From CBDUXP01 sp965371225 [NCBI: uncultured bacterium] (lineage in GTDB: Bacteria > Abyssobacteria > SURF-5 > CBDUXP01), in NCBI GenBank assembly GCA_965371225.1, contig CBDUXP010000004.1, forward strand, positions 1-64,000: a stretch of DNA of 64,000 nucleotides, written 5' to 3'. The translations under genes and the position numbers were made by a program. The notes beneath the pieces were generated by a model. That model saw only the letters and a list, made by a program, of their open reading frames with translations, was not told the origin of the DNA and did no database searches. Shown here piece by piece: positions 41,669 to 50,630 of this stretch (its first letter is position 1; each line of letters begins with the position of its first letter).

Positions 41669-42633
41669 TGATACGATATGCGGGGATCCACCACGGCGAG
41701 GAGCACGTCGGCGAACAGATTGCCCAGGATGAGCAGCACGCCGCTCACCATGGTGCTCCCCATGACGAGGAACAGGTCCTGACTGCGCACCGCTTCCAGC
41801 ATGACGGTGCCCAGCCCCGGGTAGCTGCAGATGATTTCCACCAGGGCCGCGCCGCTCAACAGGCTCGACAGTTGGAACCCAAAGAGGGTGATCATCGGGT
41901 TGATCGCGTTGCGCACCGCGTGGCGGTAGATGACGCGGCGCTCGGGCAGCCCCTTCGCGCGGGCGGTGAGCACGTACTGTTCCCGCAGCACCTCGAGCAT
42001 GTTGCCGCGCATCAACCGTTGCAGGGCCGCGAGTGCTCCCGTGGTGAGCACGATGACCGGCACGACCATGTGGTGCGCGATGTCCAGCGCCTTGCCCCAG
42101 AGGGGAAGGTCCGCGAAGTCGGTCGAGGTGAATCCGCCGATGGGCACCAGCCCCCACACGGCCCCCAGCAGGAACAACAGGAGCAGCGCGAGAAAGAAAC
42201 CGGGAAAGGACATGCCGACGAAGGCCACGCCGGCGAACAGCCGGTCGGTCAGGCTGTACAAGTGGACGGCGCAGTAGATGCCCAGCGGCAGGGCGATGAG
42301 CCACGTGAACGCGATGGTGACCACGTTCAGGGCGATGGTCCGGACCGCACGGGCCGCGATGACCTTCCGCACCGGTAGCTTCTGGCTGAAGCTGTAGCCC
42401 AGGTCGCCGCGCGCCAGGTTGCCCAACCAGTAGCCGTACTGCACGAGCGGGGGCTTGTCCAGGTGGAACCGCGCTTCCTGCTCGGCAATTTTCTCGGCGG
42501 AGAACAGGGGGTTGTGCCGGTAGCCGGCGAGCATGTCCCCGGGCGCGAGCTGGAGCGCCATGAACGTCACGAACGACATCGCCACCAGAAGCGGCACCAA
42601 CACGAGGATGCGCCGGACGATGTAGGCCGTCAT
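41665..42633 (-). CDS. oppB: Oligopeptide ABC transporter permease OppB
   Basis: 322 aa, six spans. Begins IVRRILVLVPLLVAMSFVTF; the EAA motif is RAKGLPERRVIYRHAVRNA. The external loop after TM1 is YRHNPLFSAEKIAEQEARF, as usual in OppB. It follows oppA by 15 nt and overlaps oppC by 4 nt. It forms the channel with OppC. Confidence 0.94.
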   Translation of the reverse strand: MTAYIVRRILVLVPLLVAMSFVTFMALQLAPGDMLAGYRHNPLFSAEKIAEQEARFHLDKPPLVQYGYWLGNLARGDLGYSFSQKLPVRKVIAARAVRTIALNVVTIAFTWLIALPLGIYCAVHLYSLTDRLFAGVAFVGMSFPGFFLALLLLFLLGAVWGLVPIGGFTSTDFADLPLWGKALDIAHHMVVPVIVLTTGALAALQRLMRGNMLEVLREQYVLTARAKGLPERRVIYRHAVRNAINPMITLFGFQLSSLLSGAALVEIICSYPGLGTVMLEAVRSQDLFLVMGSTMVSGVLLILGNLFADVLLAVVDPRISYQ

Positions 42634-42648
42634 GCCGGGGCCGCGCGC

Positions 42649-44451
42649 CTACGGTCCAGAGAGAACGTAGATTTCGTCCACGTTGTGAAAGGCGCCCCCC
42701 AGCGCCGTCGGATACAGGTTGCCGAACCGGTTCTGCACGGGGTACAGCGCCTCGGTTAAACAGGTATAGATGAGGGGCACCTCCTCGGACACGATCACCT
42801 GCCACTCGTCGTAGATCGCTTTGCGCTTGGCGCGATCGAGTTCCTGCACCCCCGCATTGAACAGCGCATCGATGCGGGCTTCCCAGGGGGTGGCGGGTTC
42901 GGGCTGTTCGGGATACCACATGTGCACCGTGCCTTTGGAATCCCAGACGTTCTTGCTGAAATGGGGTTCATCCCCGCCGGTCAGCCCGAGCAGGATGCAG
43001 TCCCAGTCGAAGGTGGCGTCCAGCTTGTCGACGAGCGTGTTGAACTCGATCTGGTTGAAGTGCACCTTCATGCCTAGCTGTTCCAGGTCTTTCCGCAGGA
43101 TCTCCGCGATCTCGATGCGCACGTCATTGCCGGAATTCGTGAAGAACGTGAACTCCACGTCGTGGCCCTGGGCATCCTCCAGCACCCCGTCGCCGTCCCG
43201 GTCCCGCATGCCGATCTCGGCCAGCAGCGCCCGGGCCTTGGCCAGATCGTAGGGGTACTCCCGCACGTTCGGGTTGTAAAAGAACCCTGCGCTCGGACTC
43301 ACGGGCCCCCACTGGGGATACCCCAACCCGTTCATGACGATGTCGATGATGTTCTGCTTGTCCACGGCATGGGCCACCGCCTGCCGGAACGTGCGGCTGG
43401 TGAACCACGCCAGCTTGTGCGGTGCGACGTACGGTTGGCCCGTCTCCGGGTTGGTCCCTCGATTCTGGTTGAAGAAGGCGAACGCGGAGCCGAAGGCGGG
43501 GCCGGTCGCATAGATGGTGAACCCCCGCTCCGCCTCCTGGGGCTTCAGGATCTGGTAGTCCTTGCCCCGCATGCCGTATGTGTCGGTTTCGCCCTGTTGG
43601 AACTTCAGCATTTCCACGTCGCGGGATTGCACCACGTTGTAGACGATCCGCTTGAGATACGGCAGCCGGTTGCCCTCGGCGTCTTTCTTCCAGTACGTGG
43701 GATTGCGCTGCAGGATGAACCGTTCCCCCGGCTGGTATTGGACGAAGCGGAACGGACCGGTACCGATCACGTCTGCCGGCGGCGTATCGACCCCCCACGT
43801 GCTTTCCAACTCGCCGGCGCGCAAGGGGGCTTCCAACTTGTGTTTCGGGACGATCGCGAAGCTGGCGGCCCGCAGGAACGGCGCGTAGGGGGAAGGAAGA
43901 TGGAAGACCACCGTGTGGGCGTCCGGGGCCGTCGCCCGCACCTGCTCGCCGTCGATGGTGAGGATGAAGCTCGTGCTGCTGCCTACGCTGGGATGGAAGA
44001 TGGCCTCAAGGGTGAACAGCACATCGGCGGACGTGAACGGCTTGCCATCGAACCAGGTGACGTCCTTGCGCAAGTGAAAGGTGTATTCCGTCCCGTCCCC
44101 ATTGACATCCCACGACGTGGCCAGGTGCGGCTCCACTTCGCCCGTCGCCAAGTTGCGCGTCGTCAAGCCTTCGAAGACATAGCCCGTGACGAGCCCCGAG
44201 GTGGTTTCGGCGGCCGTGATCGGATTGAACCGCTTCGGCGCCGAAAAGGTGCTCAAGCGCAAGGTTCCGCCGTAGCGGCCGATTTCGGGGACATACGGTC
44301 CCCGCTCGGGGGCCGTGGCGAGTCGCGGCGCGGCAGCGGGGGCTGGCGCCTCCGGCTCCGCGGACGGTGTCGGCGGGGTTGCTTCGGGCCGGCCCCCGCA
44401 GCTCGCGAGGAGTAGGCCGAGCGCGAGCGCTCCCCGGGTCAGGCGGCGCAT
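42649..44451 (-). CDS. oppA: Peptide ABC transporter substrate-binding lipoprotein
   Basis: 600 aa. Signal peptide with lipobox LLLASC (Cys18), then a Pro/Ala/Glu-rich linker (about 20-50) and an SBP family 5 domain: YGGTLRLSTF, VTGYVFEGL, ATSWDVNGDGTEYTFHLR, VTWFDGKPFTSADV. The long C-terminus carries the Asp/Asn-rich loop RDRDGDGVLEDAQGH, which resembles an EF-hand-like calcium site and is known in a subset of SBP5 proteins. It binds peptides outside the membrane and delivers them to OppBC. It is 4 nt after a 27-aa membrane microprotein. Confidence 0.93.
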   Translation of the reverse strand: MRRLTRGALALGLLLASCGGRPEATPPTPSAEPEAPAPAAAPRLATAPERGPYVPEIGRYGGTLRLSTFSAPKRFNPITAAETTSGLVTGYVFEGLTTRNLATGEVEPHLATSWDVNGDGTEYTFHLRKDVTWFDGKPFTSADVLFTLEAIFHPSVGSSTSFILTIDGEQVRATAPDAHTVVFHLPSPYAPFLRAASFAIVPKHKLEAPLRAGELESTWGVDTPPADVIGTGPFRFVQYQPGERFILQRNPTYWKKDAEGNRLPYLKRIVYNVVQSRDVEMLKFQQGETDTYGMRGKDYQILKPQEAERGFTIYATGPAFGSAFAFFNQNRGTNPETGQPYVAPHKLAWFTSRTFRQAVAHAVDKQNIIDIVMNGLGYPQWGPVSPSAGFFYNPNVREYPYDLAKARALLAEIGMRDRDGDGVLEDAQGHDVEFTFFTNSGNDVRIEIAEILRKDLEQLGMKVHFNQIEFNTLVDKLDATFDWDCILLGLTGGDEPHFSKNVWDSKGTVHMWYPEQPEPATPWEARIDALFNAGVQELDRAKRKAIYDEWQVIVSEEVPLIYTCLTEALYPVQNRFGNLYPTALGGAFHNVDEIYVLSGP

Positions 44452-44455
44452 CCGG

Positions 44456-44539
44456 CTAGAGGTTTCGATCCAGGTAGAACCACAGGAAAATACAGAAGAT
44501 CGCGATGCCGGCGATCTGTGCGTATTCGAGAGTGCCCAT
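44456..44539 (-). CDS. 27-aa single-span membrane microprotein
   Basis: 27 aa. MGTLEYAQIAGIAIFCIFLW continues with FYLDRNL: a single hydrophobic helix with a short charged end. GAGGG precedes the ATG at a distance of ten bases. It lies between the PPDK stop (26 nt) and the oppA start (4 nt) in the same direction, which makes it a likely translated gene of the opp operon. Small single-span proteins often bind a larger transporter; here that would be OppBC. Unproven. Confidence 0.55.
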   Translation of the reverse strand: MGTLEYAQIAGIAIFCIFLWFYLDRNL

Positions 44540-44565
44540 GGTGGAGTCGCCCTCGGAGTCCTTTC

Positions 44566-47454
44566 CTACCGGCGCCGCCGCGTGGTCGCGCGCCTGACAG
44601 CGGCCCGTTTCGTCGACTTCCTGCGCGCGGGGGCCTTCCTGGCCGTTTTGCGCTTCGTGGTCTTCCGTTTCGCGGACACTTTCTTGCGCGCGGTGCGGAC
44701 GGCCTTTTTCCGAGCGCTCTTCTTCGTGCCCGCCCGCTTCGCCCGTGTCTTCTTCGCGGGTGTGCGCTTGGCCGGTTTTCGGCCCGCGCCCTTCCCGGCC
44801 CCGTCCTCCAGGGCGGCCTGCGCGGCGGCGAGGCGCGCGATCGGCACCCGGAACGGCGAACAGCTCACATAGTCGAGCCCGACGCGGTGACAGAACTTCA
44901 CGGAGGCCGGGTCGCCCCCGTGCTCGCCGCAGATGCCCAGTTTCAGGTCCTTGCGGGCGGCGCGCCCCTTCTCCGCGGCCATGGCCACCAGTTGGCCTAC
45001 CCCGGTCTGATCCAGAACTTGGAAGGGGTCTTGCTCCAGAATGCCTTGTTCCAGATACTCGCTGATGAACGCGCCGGCATCATCTCGACTAAAGCCGTAG
45101 GTCATCTGCGTTAAGTCATTGGTACCAAAGGAGAAAAACTCAGCCTCTTTCGCAATCGCGTCGGCGGTCAGGGCGGCGCGGGGCACCTCGATCATGGTGC
45201 CAACTAGGTATTTCAACTTGACGCGGGTGGCCCGCAGGATCGCTTCGGCAATCGCGACCACGTCGCGCCTCAACCGCGCCAGCTCGCTCACGTCCCCCAC
45301 CAGGGGGATCATCACTTCCGGCAGCACGCGTATGCCTTGCTTCTTGGCTTGGCAGGCGGCCTCGAAGATCGCCTGGGCTTGCATCTGGTAAATCTCGGGA
45401 TACGTCAAGCCCAGGCGGCACCCCCGGTGGCCGTGCATGGGGTTGAACTCGTGGAGCGCCGCTACCTTGTCCCGCAGGGCGGCCACCGTGATGCCCATGG
45501 TCTGAGCCATCTCTTCCTGCGCGGCCGGCTCGTGAGGCAGGAACTCGTGCAGCGGCGGGTCCAGCAGGCGGATGGTGACCGGGAGCCCGTCCATGGCTTC
45601 GAAGATGCCGACGAAATCGTCCCGCTGAAACGGCAACAGCTTCGCCAGCGCACGCTCGCGGCCCGCGGTGTCCTCCGCAAGGATCATCTCGCGCATGGCG
45701 GTGATGCGCTCCCCCTCGAAGAACATGTGTTCCGTGCGGCAGAGTCCGATCCCCTCGGCCCCGAACGCGCGCGCCTTCTTGCTGTCTTCGGGCGTGTCCG
45801 CGTTCGTGCGCACCCGGAGGCGCCGGACGGCGTCCGCCCAGCCCAGCAGCCGCTCGAAGTCGCCGCTCGGCTCAGGTTCCACGGTGGGCACCTGCCCCTG
45901 CATGACCTCGCCCGTCCCGCCGTCCAGGCTGATCCACTCCCCTTCCGCATAGGGGACCCCGTTTACGGAAAACTGGTTCGCCGCGTAGTCGATCCGCACG
46001 TCCCCACAGCCGGCGACACAGCACTTGCCCCAGCCGCGGGCCACCACCGCGGCGTGGGAGGTCATGCCGCCCCGCGCGGTCAGGATGCCCTTCGCGGCCA
46101 GCATGCCCTTGATGTCTTCCGGGGAGGTTTCGACGCGGACGAGGATGACATCCTTCCCCTCCTCGGCCCAGGTTTCCGCAGTGGCCGCGGTGAACACGAT
46201 CTGGCCGGTCGCGGCACCGGGCGACGCGGGTAATCCCTTGGCGACCACCGTGCGCGCGGCGCTCGGGTCAAACCGGGGGTGCAACAGTTGGTCGAGCTGT
46301 TCGGCGTCCACCCGCTGCAACGCTTCGGATTTCGAGATCAGCCGCTCGTCCACCATCTCGCACGCGATGCGCAGGGCGGCCGCGGCCGTACGCTTGCCCG
46401 TGCGCGTCTGGAGCATCCACAGGCGGCCGCGCTCGATGGTGAATTCGATGTCCTGCATGTCGCGGTAGTGCTTCTCGAGTTTCCGGTAGATGCGCTCGAG
46501 GTCCCGGTAGACCTTCGGCATCTGTTCCTCGAGGGACGGCAGGGAGCTGTCCTGTTTGCTCGCCACGTTGATGGGCTGTGGCGTGCGGATGCCGGCCACC
46601 ACGTCCTCGCCCTGCGCGTTCACGAGATACTCCCCGAAGAAGCACCGCTCGCCCGTGCTGGGGTCCCGCGTAAACGCCACGCCGGTGGCGCAGTCGTCTC
46701 CCATGTTGCCGAAGACCATGGACTGCACGTTCACCGCCGTGCCCCACTCGCTGGAGATGTTGTGGAAGTCGCGGTAGACGCTGGCGCGCTCGTTCATCCA
46801 CGAACCGAACACCGCACCCACGGCGCCCCACAGTTGGTCCCCCGGGTCCTCGGGGAAGGCCTGCTTCGTCTGGGCCTGAACGATCTCCTTAAAGATGCGC
46901 ACCAGGTCCGCCCATTCGTGGGCCCCCAAGTCCGTATCCAGTTCGACCCCGTGGCTGGTCTTGGCCTTCTCGATCTCCGCCTCGAACAGCGCCTTGTCGA
47001 CCTCGAGCACCACATCGCCGTACATCTGGACGAAGCGCCGGTAGGAGTCGTAGGCGAAGCGCGGATCGCCCGAGGCCAGGATCAGCCCCTGCACGGTGTC
47101 GTCATTCAGCCCCAGATTCAGAATCGTGTCCATCATGCCGGGCATGGAGACGCGGGCGCCGGACCGGACCGAAACGAGCAGCGGGTGCTGCGCGTCGCCG
47201 AAGGTGCGGCCCATTTCGCGCTCCACCTGCTTCAGGTGCCGCCTCACCTCGCGCTCCAGGCTCGCGGGGTACCGGCGCTCGTTCGCGTAATAGGCGGTGC
47301 AGACGTCCGTCGTGAGCGTGAACCCGACGGGCACGGGCAGGCCCAAGTTGGACATCTCGGCGAGGTTGGCCCCCTTGCCGCCGAGGAGATTGCGCATGTC
47401 CGCGCGGCCCTCAGCGCCCCCCGCCCCGAATGCGTACACGTATTTCTTCGCCAT
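44566..47454 (-). CDS. ppdK: Pyruvate phosphate dikinase with histone-like C-terminal tail
   Basis: 962 aa. N-terminal ATP-grasp domain (GGKGANLAEMSNLGLPVPVG, residues 27-46), the phosphorylated His domain GGMTSHAAVVARGWGKCC, and the PEP/pyruvate barrel with GICGEHGGDP and the TNDLTQMTYGFSRDD region. It interconverts pyruvate, ATP and phosphate with PEP, AMP and PPi. The last 80 residues (about 883-962) are not part of PPDK: nearly half are Lys/Arg in AKK/ARK/TKR repeats, as in histone-H1-like proteins. The enzyme part is normal length (about 880 aa). Its promoter lies 93 nt upstream. The tail could bind DNA, RNA or polyphosphate; no frameshift is needed to explain it. Confidence 0.93.
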   Translation of the reverse strand: MAKKYVYAFGAGGAEGRADMRNLLGGKGANLAEMSNLGLPVPVGFTLTTDVCTAYYANERRYPASLEREVRRHLKQVEREMGRTFGDAQHPLLVSVRSGARVSMPGMMDTILNLGLNDDTVQGLILASGDPRFAYDSYRRFVQMYGDVVLEVDKALFEAEIEKAKTSHGVELDTDLGAHEWADLVRIFKEIVQAQTKQAFPEDPGDQLWGAVGAVFGSWMNERASVYRDFHNISSEWGTAVNVQSMVFGNMGDDCATGVAFTRDPSTGERCFFGEYLVNAQGEDVVAGIRTPQPINVASKQDSSLPSLEEQMPKVYRDLERIYRKLEKHYRDMQDIEFTIERGRLWMLQTRTGKRTAAAALRIACEMVDERLISKSEALQRVDAEQLDQLLHPRFDPSAARTVVAKGLPASPGAATGQIVFTAATAETWAEEGKDVILVRVETSPEDIKGMLAAKGILTARGGMTSHAAVVARGWGKCCVAGCGDVRIDYAANQFSVNGVPYAEGEWISLDGGTGEVMQGQVPTVEPEPSGDFERLLGWADAVRRLRVRTNADTPEDSKKARAFGAEGIGLCRTEHMFFEGERITAMREMILAEDTAGRERALAKLLPFQRDDFVGIFEAMDGLPVTIRLLDPPLHEFLPHEPAAQEEMAQTMGITVAALRDKVAALHEFNPMHGHRGCRLGLTYPEIYQMQAQAIFEAACQAKKQGIRVLPEVMIPLVGDVSELARLRRDVVAIAEAILRATRVKLKYLVGTMIEVPRAALTADAIAKEAEFFSFGTNDLTQMTYGFSRDDAGAFISEYLEQGILEQDPFQVLDQTGVGQLVAMAAEKGRAARKDLKLGICGEHGGDPASVKFCHRVGLDYVSCSPFRVPIARLAAAQAALEDGAGKGAGRKPAKRTPAKKTRAKRAGTKKSARKKAVRTARKKVSAKRKTTKRKTARKAPARRKSTKRAAVRRATTRRRR

Positions 47455-47546
47455 GCCTCTGCTCGTGCGGAGCGACGCTCCGCGGTGTCGGCTGGAAGTC
47501 GTTACCGGTGAAAAACTTGGACGGGCTGGATCACGAATCGGCGGCT

Positions 47547-47575
47547 ATGGTACCAGCCGCCCAATCACCCCTCAA
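47547..47575 (-). promoter_or_regulatory. Promoter of ppdK
   Basis: Minus strand TTGAGG (47575-47570), a 17-nt spacer and TACCAT (47552-47547), the same -10 sequence as at tRNA-Leu. It lies at the end of the patatin gene, 93 nt before the ppdK start. Confidence 0.5.
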
Positions 47576-48420
47576 GCCTGCGCGCCTTCGCCAGTCCACC
47601 ACGTCCGGAGGCGTCCATGCCACGTCTGCCGCGCGTGCCACTGATTGGCCAATTCCTCGAGCTGCGGGAGCCGCGCCTCCATGGCTGCGCGGCCGATGGC
47701 AATCACCTCATCGGAGCGGCGGAACTCGTAGCTGGGGAAGTCGGCCAGGTTCGGCGCGATCAGCACATCCGCGGAGGCGCGCTCCCGCTCCGCGCGGTCC
47801 TCGCCTATCAGCGACATCAACTTGGCGGTCACCCCCAGCAGGCTCGTGGGCACGCGCGTCTGTCGACTGTGTACGCTCACGTCCACCGCGATCACGATGT
47901 CGCCGCCCAAGTCCCGCGCCACGCCCACGGGGATCTTGTTGAGCACCCCGCCATCGCACAGCAGGCGCCCGTTGTCGTCCACCGGCTGGAAGAGCTGAGG
48001 AATGCTGCACGTGGCCCGGACCGCCCGCCCGACGCGCCCCTCGCGCATCACGACCTCCTCGCCCGTGGTCAGATTACAGCAGATGATGGCGAGTTGTACG
48101 GACAGGTCGGCGAACGTCTTGGGGCCGATGAGTGATTCCACGAAGGATTCGAGCTTCGCATTGGACAGGAACCCCATGCGCGGAAACCGGACGTCCGTGA
48201 AGTCCCGCCAGCCGATCTGCCCAGCCAGCTCGCGCATCGCGGGGATGCCCATGCCGCCGGCGTAGAGGGCGGCGACCATGGCGCCCCCGCTGCACGCGGC
48301 AATGCCGTCAATGGGGATGCGCGCCTGCTCGAGCGCCTCCAGCACGCCCACGTGCGCCATGGTCAGCGAGATGCCGCTGCTGAGTGCCAGGGTGACGCGC
48401 GGGCGGCCCAGGTCGCTCAT
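47572..48420 (-). CDS. Patatin-like phospholipase family protein
   Basis: 282 aa. Patatin fold, RssA-like. The nucleophile elbow reads AACSGGAM (Ser present, first Gly of G-x-S-x-G replaced by Ala). The catalytic Asp is in CDGGVLNKIP. The usual oxyanion GGGxxG/A-R loop is replaced by LSSGISLTMAHVGVLEAL, with no Arg, so hydrolysis may be weak or changed. No signal peptide, so it is probably cytoplasmic or a peripheral inner-membrane protein. Its ATG overlaps the stop of pgeF by 4 nt; it ends the long operon from ftsE. Confidence 0.85.
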   Translation of the reverse strand: MSDLGRPRVTLALSSGISLTMAHVGVLEALEQARIPIDGIAACSGGAMVAALYAGGMGIPAMRELAGQIGWRDFTDVRFPRMGFLSNAKLESFVESLIGPKTFADLSVQLAIICCNLTTGEEVVMREGRVGRAVRATCSIPQLFQPVDDNGRLLCDGGVLNKIPVGVARDLGGDIVIAVDVSVHSRQTRVPTSLLGVTAKLMSLIGEDRAERERASADVLIAPNLADFPSYEFRRSDEVIAIGRAAMEARLPQLEELANQWHARQTWHGRLRTWWTGEGAQA

Positions 48421-49220
48421 GCCGCCTCCCGAACCGCGATGACGGACAGGGTGCGCCCGCTGCGCGGCCCTTCCGCGCGGTAGCTGTACACCCGATCGCT
48501 GGCGCATTTGGTACAGGGTCCGTCCACCGCGATGTGGGCGCCGGGGATGCCGGCCGCGATGCACTGGGCGGCGAGGTGCCCACGCAGGTCCAGGTGCCAT
48601 TTCCCGGGTCCGGTGGCCTGGAGGTGGCCCGCCGTCGCGTCGTGGGCCGCCGCTTCGCGGGCCACGTCTGCGCCAATTTCGAAGCAGCAGGCGCCGATGG
48701 CCGGGCCCAGGGTCACGTGAACCTGGGCGGGAGACAACTGCCATCGCTCCTGCATCGTCGCCAGCGCCGCCTGCAGAATGCCCCGGAGCGTTCCGCGCCA
48801 CCCCGCGTGGAGCACACCCACCACGCCGCGGGCGGGCGCGTACAGGAAGACGGGGACACAATCCGCGGTGGAGACCGCGAGGGGCAGGGCCGGCACGTCG
48901 GTCAACAGCCCATCGGTGGCGGGCAGGACGGTTTCCGCGCTGTGCGCGCCGCGCCCCCGGTCCCCGGCGTCGACGGTGGCGACGCATTTGCCGTGCACTT
49001 GGCCGCCGACCACGAGCGCCTCGGCATCCAGTCCGAGATCGCCCAACGCGCGCCGGCGATTTTCCCACACGGCTTCCTGCGCGTCGCCGGCAGAGTAGCC
49101 GCAGTTCAGCCCGGAAAACGGGGCCACACTGACGCCGCCGTGGCGCGTGGTGTAGGCGGCCACGACCCCCGCGCCGGTCGGCGCCTGCGGGAACTGGATG
49201 GCCATCACGCGGGGCGGCAT
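48417..49220 (-). CDS. pgeF: Peptidoglycan editing factor / multicopper-like YfiH protein
   Basis: 267 aa. Laccase-domain family (YfiH/PgeF), which removes wrongly inserted L-serine-containing peptides from peptidoglycan precursors in E. coli and has purine-nucleoside phosphorylase-like activity in other members. Metal-site blocks are VGGQVHGKCV, STADCVPV, LHAGWRGTL and LGPAIGACCFEIG. Start is either 49220 or an ATG 15 nt inside. It is encoded between hslU and the patatin gene in the same operon. Confidence 0.88.
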   Translation of the reverse strand: MPPRVMAIQFPQAPTGAGVVAAYTTRHGGVSVAPFSGLNCGYSAGDAQEAVWENRRRALGDLGLDAEALVVGGQVHGKCVATVDAGDRGRGAHSAETVLPATDGLLTDVPALPLAVSTADCVPVFLYAPARGVVGVLHAGWRGTLRGILQAALATMQERWQLSPAQVHVTLGPAIGACCFEIGADVAREAAAHDATAGHLQATGPGKWHLDLRGHLAAQCIAAGIPGAHIAVDGPCTKCASDRVYSYRAEGPRSGRTLSVIAVREAA

Positions 49221-49242
49221 GCGGAGTCTTCGCGGCGCGCGG

Positions 49243-50622
49243 CTACAGGATGTACCGGCTCAGGTCGCGGTCCTTGATGATGTCCGACAGGCACCGGTCC
49301 ACCATGGCTGCGTCCACGGTCACGGTGGTGCCGCGCATGTCCGGGGCGTGGAACAGCACTTCTTCCAGCACTTTCTCCATCACCGTGTGCAAGCGCCGGG
49401 CGCCGATGTTCTGCGTGTTCTCGTTGACCGTCGCCGCTGCGGCCGCCAACGCCTGGATGCCATCGGGCTGGAAGTGGAGTTCCACCCCTTCGGTGGCCAG
49501 CAGCGCCGTGTACTGCTTGGTGAGCGCGGTGTCCGGTTCTTCCAGGATGCGCCGGAACTCGTCCGCGCCGAGGGTGTCGAGCTCCACGCGGAGGGGAAAG
49601 CGGCCCTGCAATTCGGGGATGAGGTCGGTGGGTTTGGCGGTATGAAACGCGCCCGCTGCGATGAACAGAATGTGGTGCGTGTCGATGGTGCCGAATTTCG
49701 TCGTGACGGTCGAGCCTTCGACGATGGGCAGGATGTCCCGCTGCACTCCTTCGCGCGACACTTCCCCGCCCTGTAGATGGCCCTGGCGGCTGGCAATCTT
49801 GTCCACTTCATCGATGAAGATGATGCCACCCTGCTGCACCCGCTCGCGCGCGCGCGTCACCACGTCATCCTCGTCGATGAGGTGGGCCATCTCCTGCGCC
49901 AGGACGATGTCCCGCGCCTCGGGGATGCGCAGCGTGCGGCTCTTCCGGCGCTTCGGCATCAGCTGGCCGAGCATGTCCTCGAGCCCCGAGGTGTCGATCC
50001 CCTCGGCCCCCTGGCCGCCCAGCGTCATCAGGGGCAGGCTCGGGGTTTCCTCGATCTCCACCTCGACCTCGGTGTCGTCGAACCCGCCCGTGCGCAGGCG
50101 GTCGCGCAGCTTGTCTCGTGTCCGCTGCGCCCGCTCCCGCTCCTCGGGGTTGTCCACCAGCGGTTTGGGCAGCAGCAGGTCCAGCAACCGCTCCTCCGCC
50201 GCGGCCTCGGCGCGCTCGCGCACCCCGCGCTCCATCTCCTTCCGCACCATGCTGATCCCCACGTGCAGCAGGTCCCGCACCATGGATTCCACATCGCGGC
50301 CCACGTACCCGACCTCCGTGTACTTGGACGCCTCCACCTTCAGGAACGGCGCGCCGGTCAGCCGCGCCAGGCGCCGCGCGATTTCCGTTTTCCCGACGCC
50401 CGTCGGCCCGATCATGATGATGTTTTTCGGCGCCACCTCGTCGCGCAGGTCGTCGGGCAATTGCTGGCGCCGCCACCGATTGCGCAGGGCGATGGCGACC
50501 ATGCGCTTGGCGTCCCCCTGGCCGATGATGAACCGGTCCAGCTCCACGACGATCTCGCGCGGGGTGAGCGCGGGCTCGTCTACTGGACAGGCGCGCGGGG
50601 CCTGGGGGCGGCTGATTTCCAT
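49243..50622 (-). CDS. hslU: HslU, ATPase subunit of the HslUV protease
   Basis: 459 aa. Walker A is [15 protein letters not shown] (residues 72-86), the pore motif [10 protein letters not shown] follows, Walker B is [11 protein letters not shown], and the intermediate domain is acidic and helical. The C-terminal LSRYIL peptide, which docks into HslV, is present. HslU unfolds substrates for the HslV peptidase. hslV, usually just upstream, is not seen in this window: glyA lies 8 nt upstream and pgeF 22 nt downstream. It must be elsewhere or lost. Confidence 0.95.
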   Translation of the reverse strand: MEISRPQAPRACPVDEPALTPREIVVELDRFIIGQGDAKRMVAIALRNRWRRQQLPDDLRDEVAPKNIIMIGPTGVGKTEIARRLARLTGAPFLKVEASKYTEVGYVGRDVESMVRDLLHVGISMVRKEMERGVRERAEAAAEERLLDLLLPKPLVDNPEERERAQRTRDKLRDRLRTGGFDDTEVEVEIEETPSLPLMTLGGQGAEGIDTSGLEDMLGQLMPKRRKSRTLRIPEARDIVLAQEMAHLIDEDDVVTRARERVQQGGIIFIDEVDKIASRQGHLQGGEVSREGVQRDILPIVEGSTVTTKFGTIDTHHILFIAAGAFHTAKPTDLIPELQGRFPLRVELDTLGADEFRRILEEPDTALTKQYTALLATEGVELHFQPDGIQALAAAAATVNENTQNIGARRLHTVMEKVLEEVLFHAPDMRGTTVTVDAAMVDRCLSDIIKDRDLSRYIL

Positions 50623-50630
50623 GGGCGGGG

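Noticed and set aside
40559-42919. A 786-residue single protein spanning oppB and oppC
   Set aside because: Its N-terminal part is an out-of-frame shadow of oppB; the real OppC starts at 41668 and OppB is in another frame.
47572-49068. Longer 498-aa start for the patatin protein
   Set aside because: The first 215 residues are Arg/Gly-rich and lie antiparallel in frame shift to pgeF; the family start is at 48420.
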